The notes beneath the pieces are model-generated. The model had not been told where the DNA came from and made no database searches. It saw only the letters and a program-made list of their open reading frames with translations. Both the position numbers and the translations under genes were made by a program. From SAR324 cluster bacterium (GTDB lineage Bacteria; SAR324; NAC60-12), in NCBI GenBank assembly GCA_015232315.1, contig JADFZZ010000006.1:1-64000 (forward strand): a stretch of DNA of 64,000 nt, read 5' to 3'. Below are positions 1-8,709 of the stretch, piece after piece. Within the stretch, counting starts at the first letter, position 1, and each line of letters begins with the position of its first letter.

Positions 1-31
1 AAAATGATGAATCATTTTTTTTGGGAGGACT

Positions 32-740
32 ATGGAAAGGTGGAACATGATTTATAAAATAAAAGCGCTTCATGATGATGGAAACGGACTATCGATCCAT
101 CAGATCGCGGAGCAGTTGAAACTGTCTGATTATGGCATCAGCCACTTTCCCAAACTGGCAACCGAAAATTATTATTTCATCGACCGCACAGTTTTTCTGG
201 AACAACTGGAAAGTCTGCCGGAATCCTATCTGGTGTTCCTGCGTCCGCGGCGTTTCGGCAAAAGTCTGAGGAGCGTTCTGGCATGGAAACCCGGTTTCTT
301 GCCATCGGGGCCACCATGCGCAAAATGGCCTATGACAACCAGCCCAGTGATTTTTTTGCGCTCATTGAAGCTGAACTTCAGGGACTTTCCAACCGGGATT
401 TATCAAGTTTGACGAGAAATACGTGCAGTTGCTGTTTGTGACCTTTGCCCGTCTGAGCGACCTGTATTTTGTGCTGAGCCAGCGGGAAGTGAGCCAGACC
501 TACCCGGACATCCTGCTGACGCACCGACCACCGTTTTTTCCACCGTCCCAGTTCATGTTCGAGTTCAAGTATCTCAAGCAGGCTGATGAACGTCAACTGG
601 AGGAAAAACGCAGGGAAGCCGTCGAACAATTGAAGCGCTACCGCCAAAACGCAGAACTCCGCAACATCGCCCAACTGAAAAGCTACGCTGTGGTCTTCGT
701 CGGCTCCCGACTCGCTGTGCTGGAGGAAGTGACGGACTGA
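32..740 (+). pseudogene. Broken AAA-ATPase/PD-(D/E)XK family gene with an IS21-like N-terminal graft
   Basis: Three reading frames together encode pieces of one family. The first frame begins with a helix-turn-helix stretch like the N-terminus of IS21-type IstA transposases (KALHDDGNGLSIHQIAEQLK). It then switches at about residue 33 into the start of an AAA-ATPase-like/PDDEXK_9 protein (YGISHFPKLATENYYFIDRT, then the nucleotide-binding stretch RPRRFGKSL). Near base 270 that frame loses similarity. The next frame carries a later piece (ending LSNRDLSS), and a third frame resumes at FDEKYVQLLF and runs to the nuclease-like FEFKYL and the C-terminus. Most of the ATPase domain between RFGKSL and the C-terminal region is missing. 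So there is an N-terminal fusion, a large internal deletion and at least two frameshifts. A GGGAGGA sits just before the first ATG, but no functional product is expected. Such genes are common, often multi-copy accessory genes. Confidence 0.75.
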
Positions 741-759
741 GAGGAATTTTTCAGCGTTT

Positions 760-1650
760 TCAGGGCAGACAGAGTTTTTGATAAAAAACGTAAGAGAGAA
801 CTTTATAGGTGAGTTTGGCCACAGCAAAATCGGCATAAGACAATCCGGGCATCGGCGAAAGTTCCATGATATCAGCGCCCACAACGTTATGTCCCAAACA
901 GATCTCCTTCAGTAACATCATCGTTTCATGCCATAGCAATCCTCCCGGCTCCGGTGTGCCTGTCGCTGGCACCACCGACGGATCCAGACCATCGACATCA
1001 ATGGTTAGATAAACCGGTTCCTGAATACCACGCAGATGCGTGATCAATTGATCCCACAGACCTGAGGATTTGATGGCCGAAGATTTCCACAATTTGACAT
1101 CCGGTCCAGTCTTGAGGAAATCATGTTCTTCCTCCGAGCAGTTGCGTATCCCGATTTGTGTGACAGGGATACCCATTTCAACCACTCGCCGCATCACACA
1201 GGCATGTGAATATTTACTTTTTTGATAAGTATTTCTCAGATCCGCATGAGCATCAATCTGCACCACTCTTAAATCAGGGTATTTCTCTTTATGAGCCTGA
1301 ATGACAGGCGCACTGACAGAATGTTCCCCTCCCAGACTCAGTACAAAATCATCCGATTGCAGCAGATTTTTTGCGGTTTCATAGACTTTCTTCATCATGT
1401 ATTTAGGGCCGCGCGAATCTGTCTCAATGTCTTCTTCAACCCGGAAACGAACATCCTTTGAAACATCCCATTCCAGTTCATCATCAAAAAACTCAAGTTG
1501 AGGACTAGCATTAAGAATGGCCGCAGGCGCAAACCGGGCCCCCGGATTATAACTGGTTGTGGAATCATAAGGAATCGGCAAAATTCTGACGGTGCCCCGT
1601 GCTTCAGAAAGATTCTGATTGTTGACACCAAAACAACGTAAAGACGACAT
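760..1650 (-). CDS. speB: Agmatinase/arginase-family ureohydrolase
   Basis: Likely hydrolyses agmatine to putrescine and urea, or a related guanidino substrate, in the cytoplasm. The binuclear manganese site is complete: GGEHS at about residue 108, DAHADLR at about 134, and DVDGLDPS followed by GTPEPGG near 220-235. The SHACVMRR stretch is also typical. At 296 residues it has the usual family length and ends just after the last conserved helix. It is the last gene of a minus-strand run, 13 bases after the beta-helix gene. The ureohydrolase fold is certain, but arginase, agmatinase, guanidinobutyrase and guanidinopropionase are hard to tell apart by eye, so the substrate is an inference from overall resemblance to SpeB. 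Confidence 0.85.
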   Translation of the reverse strand: MSSLRCFGVNNQNLSEARGTVRILPIPYDSTTSYNPGARFAPAAILNASPQLEFFDDELEWDVSKDVRFRVEEDIETDSRGPKYMMKKVYETAKNLLQSDDFVLSLGGEHSVSAPVIQAHKEKYPDLRVVQIDAHADLRNTYQKSKYSHACVMRRVVEMGIPVTQIGIRNCSEEEHDFLKTGPDVKLWKSSAIKSSGLWDQLITHLRGIQEPVYLTIDVDGLDPSVVPATGTPEPGGLLWHETMMLLKEICLGHNVVGADIMELSPMPGLSYADFAVAKLTYKVLSYVFYQKLCLP

Positions 1651-1663
1651 AACTATAACTCAT

Positions 1664-2998
1664 TTAGATTTTATGAAGAACTTCGTTATGGAACAAATGT
1701 TCCGCACGATGCACAATAGAGGATAACCAGGAATTCCCGAAAGCCACACTTTCATGAGATAAATTCTGAATCAACCGCGTGTAGCGATTGCCATGTTCAA
1801 GACTTAAATTTTCCAATTCATTGGTCAGTGTGTTGGGTACATTCCAGACGTGATCCTGATAATCCAGCAGTTTATTTTTGAGTTTGGGCCAGTGTTTCAT
1901 AATATTTTTCTGTTCTTCGATCGAATTTTTAGGAGGTAACACCTGCTGACTCAAAATTTGGACAGAATCTTCCAGTGAATTGACAAAATGCTCAATTTGT
2001 TTGATTCGCTCTTCAATATTACGTTGAATCACGGCCTGTCCAGCTTGATAGGAGCCACGTTGTTCCTCGTTATTCCGGGCAATAAACATGCGGATTTTAT
2101 CATACCAGTGAAACATGGCATCCAGTTGTCCCACATAATTAATCTGGGAATTCATAATGTGTTTGGCTCGGGTAAAAATTTTTGGATTATAATCCATTTT
2201 ACCGGTGGGCAAGCCCCGTCCGAGATTCAAGCCATTTTCCAGTTTTCCGGCAACTCTGATACCCGCGGCTGTGAAGGCGCCAAAAGGACAGCTCAAGGGC
2301 CCAAGCAAGCTGTTATTCCCGCCGATAAAAATGCGTTCTTCTCTTAAAAAAATTCCATTTGGAACATCACCCAGCAAAGACGCTGTGGCCTTGTCGCCTC
2401 TCAACGTGAAATTAAAATGAATCGTTCCACTGCCAATTTCGGTAAACTCCCCCAAATTCAATCCTGTTCCACCCGCAACAAGAGCATCACAAAAATTAAT
2501 ATTGCTTCCCATTGTGACCCAGGGAAACAGAATCGTCATTTTTGTATCTGTATGCTGAGCCGAGGAGGCATCTTCTTCATAGAGAGACCCCTTGCGAACC
2601 CTGAATCCCATGCCAGTTGTCAAATCACTCAAAAATTCTTCCCTGCCCAAAAAAACGGCATCTTCCGCCACGCCACTCCCAAGAATGGAATTAGGCCCAA
2701 CCCAGGTATTTTTAAGAGTGACAGGTCCAAGTTCACCAATCACACTATTTGAACCGACCACACTGTTGTTCAATGTCGCAGGACCATTCAATCCGATTCG
2801 GGCATTGGGAAATAATCTGGTTTGACTCCCTGAAAGGCGGGTGAATGGATATAAAATCACTCCGGAACTGATGCGTTCCAGTTGAACATCCTGTTGAATC
2901 GCAACCTGTTCCGGTACAGGAATCACGACTCCACGCGATTGAAGTTCCTGAATGACTTTCACAGGATAATACCCTGAAGCATTGTTGGATGGTTTCAT
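1664..2998 (-). CDS. Left-handed beta-helix (hexapeptide-repeat) protein, GlmU/UDP-sugar pyrophosphorylase C-terminal-like
   Basis: Residues 60-280 contain imperfect hexapeptide repeats with regularly spaced V/I-G-x-N and V/I-G-x-x-S units (for example NARIGLNGPATLNNSVVGSN and WVGPNSILGSG). This is the signature of a left-handed parallel beta-helix as in the GlmU C-terminus. There is no N-terminal nucleotidyltransferase signature (no GGxGTRL), so it is not a full GlmU. The C-terminal third (about 300-444) is charged and probably helical. Family knowledge suggests acyl- or nucleotidyltransferase-like binding, but no catalytic residue can be assigned. It lies between serB and the agmatinase-like gene in a minus-strand run. 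An AGGGA lies about 9 bases before the ATG. Function unknown; the fold call is fairly safe. Confidence 0.6.
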   Translation of the reverse strand: MKPSNNASGYYPVKVIQELQSRGVVIPVPEQVAIQQDVQLERISSGVILYPFTRLSGSQTRLFPNARIGLNGPATLNNSVVGSNSVIGELGPVTLKNTWVGPNSILGSGVAEDAVFLGREEFLSDLTTGMGFRVRKGSLYEEDASSAQHTDTKMTILFPWVTMGSNINFCDALVAGGTGLNLGEFTEIGSGTIHFNFTLRGDKATASLLGDVPNGIFLREERIFIGGNNSLLGPLSCPFGAFTAAGIRVAGKLENGLNLGRGLPTGKMDYNPKIFTRAKHIMNSQINYVGQLDAMFHWYDKIRMFIARNNEEQRGSYQAGQAVIQRNIEERIKQIEHFVNSLEDSVQILSQQVLPPKNSIEEQKNIMKHWPKLKNKLLDYQDHVWNVPNTLTNELENLSLEHGNRYTRLIQNLSHESVAFGNSWLSSIVHRAEHLFHNEVLHKI

Positions 2999-3079
2999 AA
3001 GATCATTGTCCCTGAAAGTTTGAAATAATTTTATGCCGATAATATGAATGGCGTGGTGTTTGGCAAAAACTGAGTGAAT

Positions 3080-4255
3080 TTAGTGGCTGAGAAATTCCAG
3101 ATCCTGACGGGACATTCCCAGAAAATATAACAATGCGTCAAGGTTTGGCTGAGATAAACTTCCTGTGGCCCGTTCCTGTAAAAAACGTTTTGCGTTAAAC
3201 GCAATTCCCAAACCAGCGCAAGCCAGCATTTCCAGGTCATTTGCACCATCGCCGACCGCGATAATCTGCTCGGTAGCAATATTCTCCGATTGCGCAATTT
3301 CCTTGAGCACAGAGGCTTTCCGGCGGGCATCCACAATGTCATTGTCCAGTTCACCAGTCAACACACCATCCCTGATTTGCAGGGTGTTGGCAAATCCATA
3401 ATCCAGTTTGAATTTTTGACGGATGTGATCAATGAACAGTGAAAAACCGCCACTGACAATGGCAATTTTATATCCCAGTTTTTTCAGAATCCGCACCAGA
3501 CGTTCAACACCCGGAGTGTATGGAATGTCTGGAATCAGTTGTTCAATGCGTTCCACCGACAGTCCTTTGAGCATTGCGACACGTTGACGTAGAGACTGCT
3601 CAAAATCGAGTTCGCCATTCATGGCTCGATGGGTGATGTCTTCAACCTCCCGAACTTTTCCTACCAACTTGCTGAGTTCATTGATCACCTCGCATTGAAT
3701 AAAGGTCATGTCCGCGTCAAACACGATCAGACGTTTATTTTTACGAAGCAGGGTATCCGGTTGAATCGCCAGATCCAGGTGATATTGTGTTTTGAAATCC
3801 AGAAGTCCACCAATAAAATTTTGACGATCAATCGGTTGATCCGAGGTGATTTTGACATCAAACACATGCAGATTTTGATAATCCAGTGGGCAGATACCCG
3901 TAACTTTGAGCCGTTTGTCATTCAGATAATGAAACAATTGCGACAAGGCCTCCGAAGAAAAACTTCGGCTGAGCATGGTGAGAATATAGCGATTGGACGG
4001 ATCTTCCGCAGTCAACAAGGTGATGTCCCGGTTGAAAAACAGATTGAGTCCAAAGTGATCGGCAATTTTCTGAATTTCAGATTCAAGATGTTCAAACGAG
4101 CCGTTGGAACCTTGATCAATCAGAATATGAAGATTCAAACTGTGATAAAGATCCTGATGATACATCTCAAGAATTCGGACAGGAAACCGCGATAACAGTT
4201 CTGTCATTGTTTCAAGAATATGTGGGTGGTTTTTCCCCTGAAGAGAAATCAGCAT
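3080..4255 (-). CDS. serB: Phosphoserine phosphatase with N-terminal ACT-like domain
   Basis: Catalyses the last step of serine synthesis, phosphoserine to serine plus phosphate. The C-terminal half (about 170-391) is a HAD phosphatase. The nucleophile motif is FDADMTFI near residue 178 (DxDxT), followed by SGGF, a conserved lysine region and the Mg-binding GDGANDLEML. The N-terminal ~160 residues look like two ACT-type modules, as in the long SerB of proteobacteria and mycobacteria, which bind serine for feedback. DADMT replaces the common DMDST, but both catalytic aspartates and the threonine are kept. The start overlaps the end of cobA-hemD by 7 bases with GGAGA about 7 bases upstream, so translation is probably coupled. 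Confidence 0.9.
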   Translation of the reverse strand: MLISLQGKNHPHILETMTELLSRFPVRILEMYHQDLYHSLNLHILIDQGSNGSFEHLESEIQKIADHFGLNLFFNRDITLLTAEDPSNRYILTMLSRSFSSEALSQLFHYLNDKRLKVTGICPLDYQNLHVFDVKITSDQPIDRQNFIGGLLDFKTQYHLDLAIQPDTLLRKNKRLIVFDADMTFIQCEVINELSKLVGKVREVEDITHRAMNGELDFEQSLRQRVAMLKGLSVERIEQLIPDIPYTPGVERLVRILKKLGYKIAIVSGGFSLFIDHIRQKFKLDYGFANTLQIRDGVLTGELDNDIVDARRKASVLKEIAQSENIATEQIIAVGDGANDLEMLACAGLGIAFNAKRFLQERATGSLSQPNLDALLYFLGMSRQDLEFLSH

Positions 4256-5811
4256 GATTCAATCTCCGGAATCCTTAATGTTTGACTGTGAGTAGCAACA
4301 TATTCACACATGGCGTTTACCATCCCGTCAAAATCCTGAATTTGGGGTTGAACAGTGACAGGCAGATCAAATTTTTTAACTGCGGTGGCTGTTGTTTCGC
4401 CAATACAGGCAATCAATGGCGGATTTTTTTGCATCTGCAACAAAATATCCGGAGGTAACATTCCCATCAAATTTTTTACAGCAGAAGGGCTGGCAAACGA
4501 CAACCAATCGAACTTTTCATTCTTGAGCCGATCCAACAATGGCGCAAAATCAGTATCGGGCATAAGTGTCTGGTAAACCGTGGTTTCTATCACTGTTGCG
4601 CCCCACTGTCGCAATGCTTGTAAAACCAGATCCCGCCCTTCCCTGGCTTTGGGCAACCAGACTTTTTTATGTTGCATGTCATGATCCTTGAGATTTTCAA
4701 TCAGCCCTTCCCCCTGGTAATGATCAGGAACAACATCGGCTGTCAATCCATAAGGTTGAAGAGCCCTGGCTGTTGCCAAACCCACACACGCGATCTTCAT
4801 ATTGCCAAAAAAACGGGAATCTCTTCCAAGATGCCGCAATCGACCCAGGCAACAATGAACCGCATTGGCGCTCGAAAAAATAACCCAGTCTACCAGCTCA
4901 CCGGATTCAACCAGCTTATCAAACGCATCCCACGAGTCAGGCTCTTGAATCGCAATCATGGGATAGCATTTTACACTGGCACCCGCCTGTTTCAATTTTT
5001 CAGAAAGAGAGTTTTCTCCAGATTCCTGTCGTGTCGTCAGGACACATTGTCCAAACAAAGGTTTATTTTCAAACCAGGCCAAAGATTGTCTCAATTCACA
5101 GACTTCGCCAATGATCACCAGAGCGGGCAGGAGTTCAGTGGCACATTGAATCCGGCTGACAATGTTTTCCAGAGTGCCTTCAATGGTTTGTTGAGTCGGC
5201 CATGTTCCCTGCTGAATCATCGCCACCGGAGTCGCCTGTGATTTGCCATGATGGAGCAATTCTTTCACAATGGTTTCCAGCATCATGTTTCCCATCATGA
5301 CCACAATCGTCCCCATCCGACTCACTGCGGCCCAGTCCACTTTATTGAACGTATCCTGATGTTCAACCCCTGTCAGCAATGCTACATTGGATGAATAATG
5401 ACGGTGAGTCAGAGGAATTCCGGCGTATGCTGGAGCCGCAATAGCCGATGTAATTCCCGGCACCACTTCAAACGAAATTCCCGCCTTTGCGATTTCCTGC
5501 AGTTCCTCGCCTCCCCGGCCAAAAACAAAGGGATCTCCGCCTTTGAGGCGCACCACGCATTTTCCTTCCTTTGCCTTGGCAACAAGCAACTGATTCAACT
5601 GATCCTGGGGAATGGTATGATTTTTCTGGTGCTTTCCCGCATGAATCATTTCTACATGGGCAGGAATTTTTTCCAGAATGGACTCATGAACCAACGCATC
5701 ATAAATCACAACATCACATTGCTGAAGAAGATTCTGAGCTTTCAATGTGAGCAATTCAGGATCACCGGGACCCGCACCCACTAAATACACTTTACTTCTC
5801 GGTTCAGCCAT
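4249..5811 (-). CDS. cobA/hemD: Fused uroporphyrinogen-III C-methyltransferase / uroporphyrinogen-III synthase
   Basis: Residues 1-245 are a SAM-dependent SUMT/CobA domain: VYLVGAGPGDPELLTLKA at the N-terminus, then VVRLKGGDPFVFGRGGEE and VVPGITSAIAAPAYAGIPLT. It methylates uroporphyrinogen III to precorrin-2 for siroheme or corrinoids. Residues 255-510 match uroporphyrinogen-III synthase (HemD), which closes and inverts ring D of the tetrapyrrole; the WVIFSSANAV and FASPSAVKN segments fit. The fusion puts the enzymes before and after uroporphyrinogen III in one chain, an arrangement known in firmicutes and deltaproteobacteria. No clear ribosome site precedes the ATG, but MAEPRSKVYLVG is the natural family start. 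It heads the minus-strand run into serB. hemH and hemN, for the heme branch, lie elsewhere in the window. Confidence 0.92.
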   Translation of the reverse strand: MAEPRSKVYLVGAGPGDPELLTLKAQNLLQQCDVVIYDALVHESILEKIPAHVEMIHAGKHQKNHTIPQDQLNQLLVAKAKEGKCVVRLKGGDPFVFGRGGEELQEIAKAGISFEVVPGITSAIAAPAYAGIPLTHRHYSSNVALLTGVEHQDTFNKVDWAAVSRMGTIVVMMGNMMLETIVKELLHHGKSQATPVAMIQQGTWPTQQTIEGTLENIVSRIQCATELLPALVIIGEVCELRQSLAWFENKPLFGQCVLTTRQESGENSLSEKLKQAGASVKCYPMIAIQEPDSWDAFDKLVESGELVDWVIFSSANAVHCCLGRLRHLGRDSRFFGNMKIACVGLATARALQPYGLTADVVPDHYQGEGLIENLKDHDMQHKKVWLPKAREGRDLVLQALRQWGATVIETTVYQTLMPDTDFAPLLDRLKNEKFDWLSFASPSAVKNLMGMLPPDILLQMQKNPPLIACIGETTATAVKKFDLPVTVQPQIQDFDGMVNAMCEYVATHSQTLRIPEIESC

Positions 5812-5858
5812 ATTACTAACTGCAGAAGCTCATTCTTTCTTCTAAAGAGAGGGGAATC

Positions 5859-6026
5859 ATGGATCAAAAATTTCGGGGGATCCACCTTGATTTGATGAAT
5901 GACAAACGGGTCCGCCATCATCATGATATGAGCCTGTATCAAGGCCACCAAGCGATGGCCAACATAAATAAAACAGGAAGAACCACAAGTCTTTTTATGG
6001 TTTGCGAAAACGGGCAACATGGGTGA
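5859..6026 (+). CDS. Candidate small ORF upstream of and overlapping the PilZ gene
   Basis: An open frame of 55 codons begins at an ATG preceded by a purine-rich AGAGAGGGG about 4 bases upstream. It ends 8 bases inside the PilZ gene that follows. The product would start MDQKFRGIHLDLMNDKRV, contain a short HHH, and end VCENGQHG. I recognise no family. The PilZ ATG lacks a ribosome site of its own, so coupling from this ORF is plausible. Alternatively the stretch is untranslated leader. Only the start context and overlap support it. Confidence 0.3.
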   Translation: MDQKFRGIHLDLMNDKRVRHHHDMSLYQGHQAMANINKTGRTTSLFMVCENGQHG

Positions 6027-6564
6027 AAAATTTCAACGGGAATTTAAACGGGCGATCGGTGTCGCGCCTATAATTTGTGGTGGTATCAGAGGACGATTGG
6101 TAGATATAAGTCGAGGTGGTTTGGCTTTCACAGTTCCGCCGGAATCAAAAGACCATTTTGAGAAAGACGCCATCTATGATTTGATGATCAAAACCCCTCA
6201 GACCGAAGCCGTGAACCGAACGGAACTCCATATCAATGCCCAGATCCGTAGTATCAGTTATATTGAAAACCAGAAACGCTGTAACATTGGCGCACAATTT
6301 GTGGAAATTTCGGACACACAAAAAGAACAGATCAGCCAGGTCATTCTATTTTTTGCCACCAATTTTGGTGAACTTCAAAACCTGCATCAACTGCTGGATT
6401 CTATCGGTGAATCCCGCACACTGAACGTGAAGGAGCTCCAAAAAGTATATCAGGTTTCTCTTGATAATTATGAGAATCTCCCGGTGGAAGTTCAAAAGAA
6501 AATACATGAATTTGCCATGTTTCTTATCAACAAGATGCGCATCTCGCTGTCATCCGCTAATTAA
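6019..6564 (+). CDS. PilZ-domain protein
   Basis: Probable cyclic-di-GMP-responsive protein. The N-terminal ~110 residues match PilZ: a basic segment (REFKRAIG) followed by RGRLVDISRGGLAF, the counterpart of the DxSxxG ligand motif, then INAQIRSIS and CNIGAQFVEIS for the later strands. The usual RxxxR c-di-GMP arginine motif is not clear here (only FQREFKR), so binding is likely but unproven. The remaining ~70 residues are predicted helical with no second domain I recognise. The in-frame stop at 5965 and lack of other start codons make the ATG at 6019 the only reasonable start, though no ribosome site precedes it. The next gene starts 30 bases downstream on the same strand. Confidence 0.75.
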   Translation: MGEKFQREFKRAIGVAPIICGGIRGRLVDISRGGLAFTVPPESKDHFEKDAIYDLMIKTPQTEAVNRTELHINAQIRSISYIENQKRCNIGAQFVEISDTQKEQISQVILFFATNFGELQNLHQLLDSIGESRTLNVKELQKVYQVSLDNYENLPVEVQKKIHEFAMFLINKMRISLSSAN

Positions 6565-6594
6565 TCACTCTCTTCAATATTTCAAAACCGGACC

Positions 6595-7284
6595 ATGGAA
6601 TCAGTTTTAAATGTAAAACAATTGTATAAGGGCTTCAAAAGCCATGATCTACCACGGCTGGATGTGATTAAAGAGCTGAACCTCGAAGTGTTTTCAGGAG
6701 ATACGATTGCCATTGTCGGTCAATCAGGGAGCGGGAAATCAACGTTGTTGGCACTGCTGGCCGCGCTGGACCAACCGGATTCCGGACAAATCCTGGTCAA
6801 AGGGCAGGATATTGCGCAAATGAATGAAGACCAACTGGCACGATTTCGAGCCAGACATATTGGAATTGTTTTTCAGCAATTTCATCTGCTCTCACACCTC
6901 TCCGCACTTGAAAATGTGAGTTTACCCATGGAACTGGCCCGACATAAAAACGCGGAAAAAAAGGCAGTTGACGCCTTAGGCAGGGTCGGTCTGATCCACA
7001 GAACCAGTCACTTTTCACATCAATTAAGCGGGGGAGAATGTCAGCGAGTTGCTATCGCCAGAGCCATTGTAAGCAACCCGGCCATCCTGCTGGCAGATGA
7101 ACCCACGGGGAATCTGGATGTCAAAACTGGAGAATATATTTCTGATATGCTGTTTGATCTGGTTCATGACATTGGCATGACCATGATTCTGGTGACTCAC
7201 AATGAGGCACTGGCCAGCCGTTGTTCCCGACAGTTCTTACTCAACAATGGCAGACTTGAGCAAGTGGCACCCAAGCCCTTATGA
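6595..7284 (+). CDS. ABC transporter ATPase, YbbA/LolD family
   Basis: A single ABC ATPase domain of 229 residues with Walker A GQSGSGKST at about 43, Q-loop FQQFHLLSHL, signature LSGGECQR, Walker B ILLADEPTGNLD and H-loop LVTHNE. The GNLD..TG..I..LLF segment and the final R.C.R...L.NG.L pattern resemble E. coli YbbA more than LolD. Partners of this family are FtsX/MacB-type permeases that act mechanically on periplasmic or lipoprotein substrates. No permease lies next to it: the following gene is convergent and overlaps its last 6 bases, and PilZ precedes it. It therefore either pairs with a permease encoded elsewhere or has been separated from its original operon. Confidence 0.85.
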   Translation: MESVLNVKQLYKGFKSHDLPRLDVIKELNLEVFSGDTIAIVGQSGSGKSTLLALLAALDQPDSGQILVKGQDIAQMNEDQLARFRARHIGIVFQQFHLLSHLSALENVSLPMELARHKNAEKKAVDALGRVGLIHRTSHFSHQLSGGECQRVAIARAIVSNPAILLADEPTGNLDVKTGEYISDMLFDLVHDIGMTMILVTHNEALASRCSRQFLLNNGRLEQVAPKPL

Positions 7285-8613
7285 TTTTTTTTCAGGTGGT
7301 TTGGAATCATCTTCTTTTTTCCTGGTTTCATCCCGTTTTTTCCCTTCCATACCTCTAACCTGATTTCTCAATTCAGCGAGTTCCTTGACCATGGCTTCTG
7401 TTTTTCTGGGAGCTCCGTGCTCCTTACTGATTTCGATGAAGTATTCCAGCATATTGATTTTCTCATTGCCTTTTTCGATGGCTTTCAGATTTGCCTTGGA
7501 CAAGGCAACCAGTCCTTCCTGCAAACATTCCATTGCGGGTTTGGCCTTGTCGCCAAGCATGTGATTGCGAGCCTTGCATAAATAAGCTTTGTGACGATGG
7601 GGAAACCGCTCGTTGTTGCCAGCCTGGGTATAATAATGATTGGCAATACTCAAAAAACTGGCGATGGTTTTATTCAGTGGCAAAGGCCCCGTGCCGACCA
7701 ACGGCTGGAGTTGCAAACTCCTGTTATCCAGATTGAACCGAAAAATGAAAGATCGTAATTTGCCCATATCCTTCACTTGCTCTTTTTCTTTCTGTCCCGA
7801 GGCAACTTTGGAATAAAAATCTACAATCTGTTGAAAAATAAGTGCCTTTCTGAACTGAATTTCTCCAGCTTTGAGCACATACATCGACCGGCTTTTCAAC
7901 TGCATGATGCTTTCAAATTCAACCAACTGATAAAAGGCCTCATAATATCGCCGTCCCTGCATGCATAAATTAATCATGCGGTTTCGGGATTCAAGATCGT
8001 TCAAATCTTTTTTCTGATTGGTCATCACGGTCATTTCCTTGAGTATCTCTTTCTCAATCATATAACCGGAAGATGTTCCACCTGTAATCTTGAAAACCGC
8101 TACAATCAAGGACTGGGCAGAAAGATTCACTCGCTTGGCAGAATGCTGAACCGCCATCGAAAGCGTATCAAGCGTTTGATACAGCAAATAGCGTTGGTAA
8201 CCCTGATCCGTTTTTTCTTTGGACGCACCCTCCAGTAATTTTCTGGCCAGAACTTCGAGATAATGTTCAGGATCCTTGTCCATACGTTTATAATAGAGCT
8301 GACATTCTTTAAGAGGCAGATCCAGTTCCTTCACAGAAGTTTTATTTTCAATCAGGGACGCGATCTGTGAAATGGGCACTTTGGGTTTTTTCCCAAATAA
8401 TGATTTGAGTTTTTTCTGCTCCAGTTCCAGCATTTGTCCGGTGATCGGTTTTGAATTGGCATCAAACGGAAAATCGACACACTGGGGTCCGCCGCCGCCC
8501 TTGGGTTTGAGACCAGGTCCCGGTTTTCCTACAGGAGCTTTGCCCGGTGCAGTAGGAGCTTTGCCCGGTGCAGCAGGAGCTTTGGATGCGGCAGGAGGTG
8601 GTTGTGCTGGCAT
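7279..8613 (-). CDS. Uncharacterised 444-residue protein with Ala/Pro-rich N-terminus
   Basis: I do not recognise this family. The first ~45 residues are low complexity (Ala, Pro, Gly, Lys) with repeated APGKAP units encoded by a 21-bp tandem repeat. Then come PQCVDFPFDA and a long, mostly helical body (50-410) whose alternating aromatic and charged helices resemble a TPR/alpha-solenoid (for example FLSIANHYYTQAGNNERF...KAYLCKAR). The C-terminus is strongly charged (KRDETRKKEDDSKPPEKKS). No signal peptide or membrane segment is visible. The low-complexity start looks like a flexible tether. It overlaps the end of the ABC ATPase gene by 6 bases, tail to tail, and is divergent from ldcA. A scaffold or adaptor role is only a guess. 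Confidence 0.6.
   Translation of the reverse strand: MPAQPPPAASKAPAAPGKAPTAPGKAPVGKPGPGLKPKGGGGPQCVDFPFDANSKPITGQMLELEQKKLKSLFGKKPKVPISQIASLIENKTSVKELDLPLKECQLYYKRMDKDPEHYLEVLARKLLEGASKEKTDQGYQRYLLYQTLDTLSMAVQHSAKRVNLSAQSLIVAVFKITGGTSSGYMIEKEILKEMTVMTNQKKDLNDLESRNRMINLCMQGRRYYEAFYQLVEFESIMQLKSRSMYVLKAGEIQFRKALIFQQIVDFYSKVASGQKEKEQVKDMGKLRSFIFRFNLDNRSLQLQPLVGTGPLPLNKTIASFLSIANHYYTQAGNNERFPHRHKAYLCKARNHMLGDKAKPAMECLQEGLVALSKANLKAIEKGNEKINMLEYFIEISKEHGAPRKTEAMVKELAELRNQVRGMEGKKRDETRKKEDDSKPPEKKS
8533..8584. repeat. 21-bp tandem repeat in a coding region
   Basis: Two full copies and a 10-base partial copy of a 21-bp unit beginning AGGAGCTTTGCCCGGTGCAG. They differ at one position (T or C before the next unit). 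On the minus strand they encode Ala-Pro-Gly-Lys-rich repeats at the N-terminus of the 444-residue protein. The unit is a multiple of three, so copy-number change would keep the frame. Confidence 0.8.
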
Positions 8614-8709
8614 GAGGCATATCCTTCAATTGTGACTGGTGTTGGTTGAAAATGAGCGTTGTTTATCTATACAGAATCTATCCTGTTTTCTCAATAGGTA
8701 TGGTAATTT

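Noticed and set aside
378-884. 168-residue minus-strand ORF spanning the left pseudogene and speB end
   Set aside because: It covers the 3' end of speB in another frame and matches the complement of the pseudogene; no family features and no start context.
5781-6020. 79-residue minus-strand ORF upstream of cobA-hemD
   Set aside because: It overlaps the cobA start, has no ribosome site, and its sequence is unlike any family; better read as untranslated or antisense to the small plus ORF.
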